The notes below the pieces were generated by a model that worked only from the letters and a program-made list of their open reading frames with translations, was not told where the DNA came from and did no database searches. 22,762 nucleotides of DNA from CALRBF01 sp964646465 (GTDB lineage Bacteria > Patescibacteriota > Minisyncoccia > SW-4-49-11). The DNA lies in NCBI GenBank assembly GCA_964646465.1, contig CAZYEN010000028.1:1-22762 (forward strand), in the 5' to 3' direction. Position numbers and translations under genes: made by a program. Of the stretch, positions 21,867-22,762 are shown one piece after another (the stretch's first letter is position 1; each line of letters starts with the position of its first letter).

Positions 21867-21992
21867 AAAATCAGAATTGTAATATAAAAATTTCTCTTGC
21901 GAGGGGCGCGGCTAATGTCAAGAATAATTTTAATATATCATAAAATTACTTTTTTGCCCATTATTAATCTATATTAGTCAAAAGGTAAAATA

Positions 21993-22001
21993 TGCTATAA
22001 T
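21993..22001 (+). promoter_or_regulatory. Extended -10 promoter of the NYN gene
   Basis: TGCTATAAT with TATAAT at 21996-22001, 43 nt before the ATG. AACTAT lies in the leader at 22027-22032. Confidence 0.6.
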
Positions 22002-22044
22002 ATAACTAATAGTCTATAATTTTTCCAACTATATTTCCAAAAAT

Positions 22045-22572
22045 ATGCAAAATAAAACAAAAAACCATATAGGCAACTATGCATTTATAGATGCACAGAA
22101 CCTACATCGTGGAGTTAAAAAAGAACAAAATTGGCAAATTGACTATGCAAGATTTAGAATTTTTTTACGAGATAAATACAATGTAACAAAAGCCTTCTTA
22201 TTCATAGGATACATAGCAGACAATCAAGATCTCTATACCTACCTACAACAATGTGGATTTATATGTGTATTCAAACAAACATTACCTATCCTCGACAAGG
22301 CTACAAAGAAAATTACTTATAAAGGAAATGTAGATGCAGAACTAGTTTTAGAAGCAGTGTCACAGAAAGATATTTATAATAAAGCAGTCATTATAACAAG
22401 TGATGGAGATTTTGCCTGTCTTATAAAGTATTTAGCAAAACACAATAAATTAGAAAAACTAATTACTACACATTTACACTACTCTAGTTTACTTAAGAAA
22501 TATGCAGAATTTATAACCCCAATCTCAGCATTCAAAAACAAAATAAAAAAGGAGCATTCTCGCAAACCCTAA
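22045..22572 (+). CDS. NYN-domain (LabA/DUF88) protein, putative RNase
   Basis: A 175-residue protein with a PIN-like NYN fold, a metal-dependent RNase family. The acidic active-site residues are seen: AFIDAQNLHRG with D16 and N19, KGNVDAELVLEA with D97, and IITSDGDFACLIKYL with D120 and D122. The length matches stand-alone LabA/YacP-type proteins. The C-terminus is basic (KNKIKKEHSRKP), which suits RNA binding. Such proteins are thought to act in RNA processing or decay; some occur with toxin or defence genes, but no partner gene is visible here. It has its own promoter and is flanked on both sides by GC-rich repeats. Confidence 0.88.
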   Translation: MQNKTKNHIGNYAFIDAQNLHRGVKKEQNWQIDYARFRIFLRDKYNVTKAFLFIGYIADNQDLYTYLQQCGFICVFKQTLPILDKATKKITYKGNVDAELVLEAVSQKDIYNKAVIITSDGDFACLIKYLAKHNKLEKLITTHLHYSSLLKKYAEFITPISAFKNKIKKEHSRKP

Positions 22573-22681
22573 AGTTTTTTGATAGTCTCCTCATCGGTAT
22601 AAACAGATAATACCATAATATATAAATTTTGACAAGGTCATTAAGTATCCTCTGCCCTTTACTGAGGTGCCCTGATCCAAT

Positions 22682-22762
22682 GTCTCCCTTAGGAGGGAGT
22701 ACCCGTAAAAAGGCTTTAGCCTTTGGGAAAGGGGTCGGGAAAACGGGAGTTTTCCCGTGGAG
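22682..22762. repeat. GC-rich palindromic repeat, inverted copy at the right edge
   Basis: Positions 22682-22707 match the reverse complement of 8952-8977 at 25 of 26 bases. Further palindromes follow: AAAGGC-TTTA-GCCTTT, and a perfect 9-bp stem CGGGAAAAC-GGGA-GTTTTCCCG (22736-22757). It continues toward or past the window end. Nothing else is seen in 22573-22681 apart from an isolated TTGACA near 22629. Confidence 0.7.

Larger units (their letters stand above)
21439..22044. other. 606-bp non-coding region rich in repeats and promoters
   Basis: No convincing gene. It holds in order: the upstream region of the minus-strand gene, including ATACTAT/ATAGTAT; the repeat at 21546-21597; a small hairpin (GTAG...GGCG-CCCT-CGCC...TAC, 21618-21640); a second GC-rich repeat (21687-21746); the promoter cassette copy 2; a 12-bp imperfect hairpin (21836-21866); a short GC-rich patch (21899-21912); and the promoter of the NYN gene. 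Its density of structure suggests either a nest of small mobile repeats or a small RNA from the 21808 promoter. Confidence 0.6.

Overview
The window is AT-rich, gene-dense DNA from a bacterium that uses the standard code: the Gly-rich tail of the DUF2207 protein ends naturally at a TGA codon, which argues against the UGA=Gly code of Gracilibacteria and Absconditabacteria. Compact operons, many small membrane proteins of unknown role, almost no Shine-Dalgarno sequences, a class I (DhnA-type) aldolase, DUF2207, bactofilin-like and LiaF-like proteins, and a heliorhodopsin together suggest a monoderm-like ultra-small bacterium, probably Candidate Phyla Radiation/Patescibacteria. That placement is inference; there is no rRNA here to prove it.

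Layout. Positions 1-1651: end of a Bcp-type peroxiredoxin, then hisS. 1673-2155 (minus): a four-helix membrane protein. 2257-6269: an operon-like run of exonuclease III, phosphoglycerate mutase, class I fructose-bisphosphate aldolase, and an exported nuclease with six N-terminal surface repeats. 6400-6651: a single-RRM RNA-binding protein, ending at a terminator shared with the convergent heliorhodopsin (6720-7550). 7667-8026: a LiaF-like membrane protein. 8130-8202: tRNA-Ala(GGC), followed by a histidine phosphatase. 8938-9083: a GC-rich repeat with inverted ends and an attached promoter. 9182-11316: cyclophilin, two membrane proteins and a small alpha/beta hydrolase.

11317-13931 is the most unusual part: three unrecognised exported proteins (called A, B and C here) with G/C-richer codons than their neighbours. 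A and C are each driven by a promoter whose -35 hexamer lies inside a perfect inverted repeat sharing the same core (TATAACTTTTGT-N9-ACAAAAGTTATA). A also has a long leader with several hairpins. This looks like a co-regulated, possibly acquired, secreted-protein system. 13980-14517: hsp20 behind a CIRCE-like HrcA operator. 14748-17158 (minus): an ABC-2 exporter pair. 17259-21009: an envelope operon of bactofilin-like membrane protein, CcdA and DUF2207 protein. 21019-21438 (minus): a small membrane protein. 21439-22044: a non-coding stretch with more GC-rich repeats and a second copy of the promoter cassette, followed by a NYN-domain RNase-like protein (22045-22572) and another repeat at the right edge.

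Regulatory pattern. Many promoters are extended -10 type (TATGnTATAAT). Nearly all starts lack a Shine-Dalgarno sequence and sit in A/T-rich leaders, several of which carry AACTAT just upstream. The exceptions are island gene A, with a normally placed GGAGA, and the RRM and hsp20 genes, which have a strong AGGAGGGT about 45-50 nt before the start.
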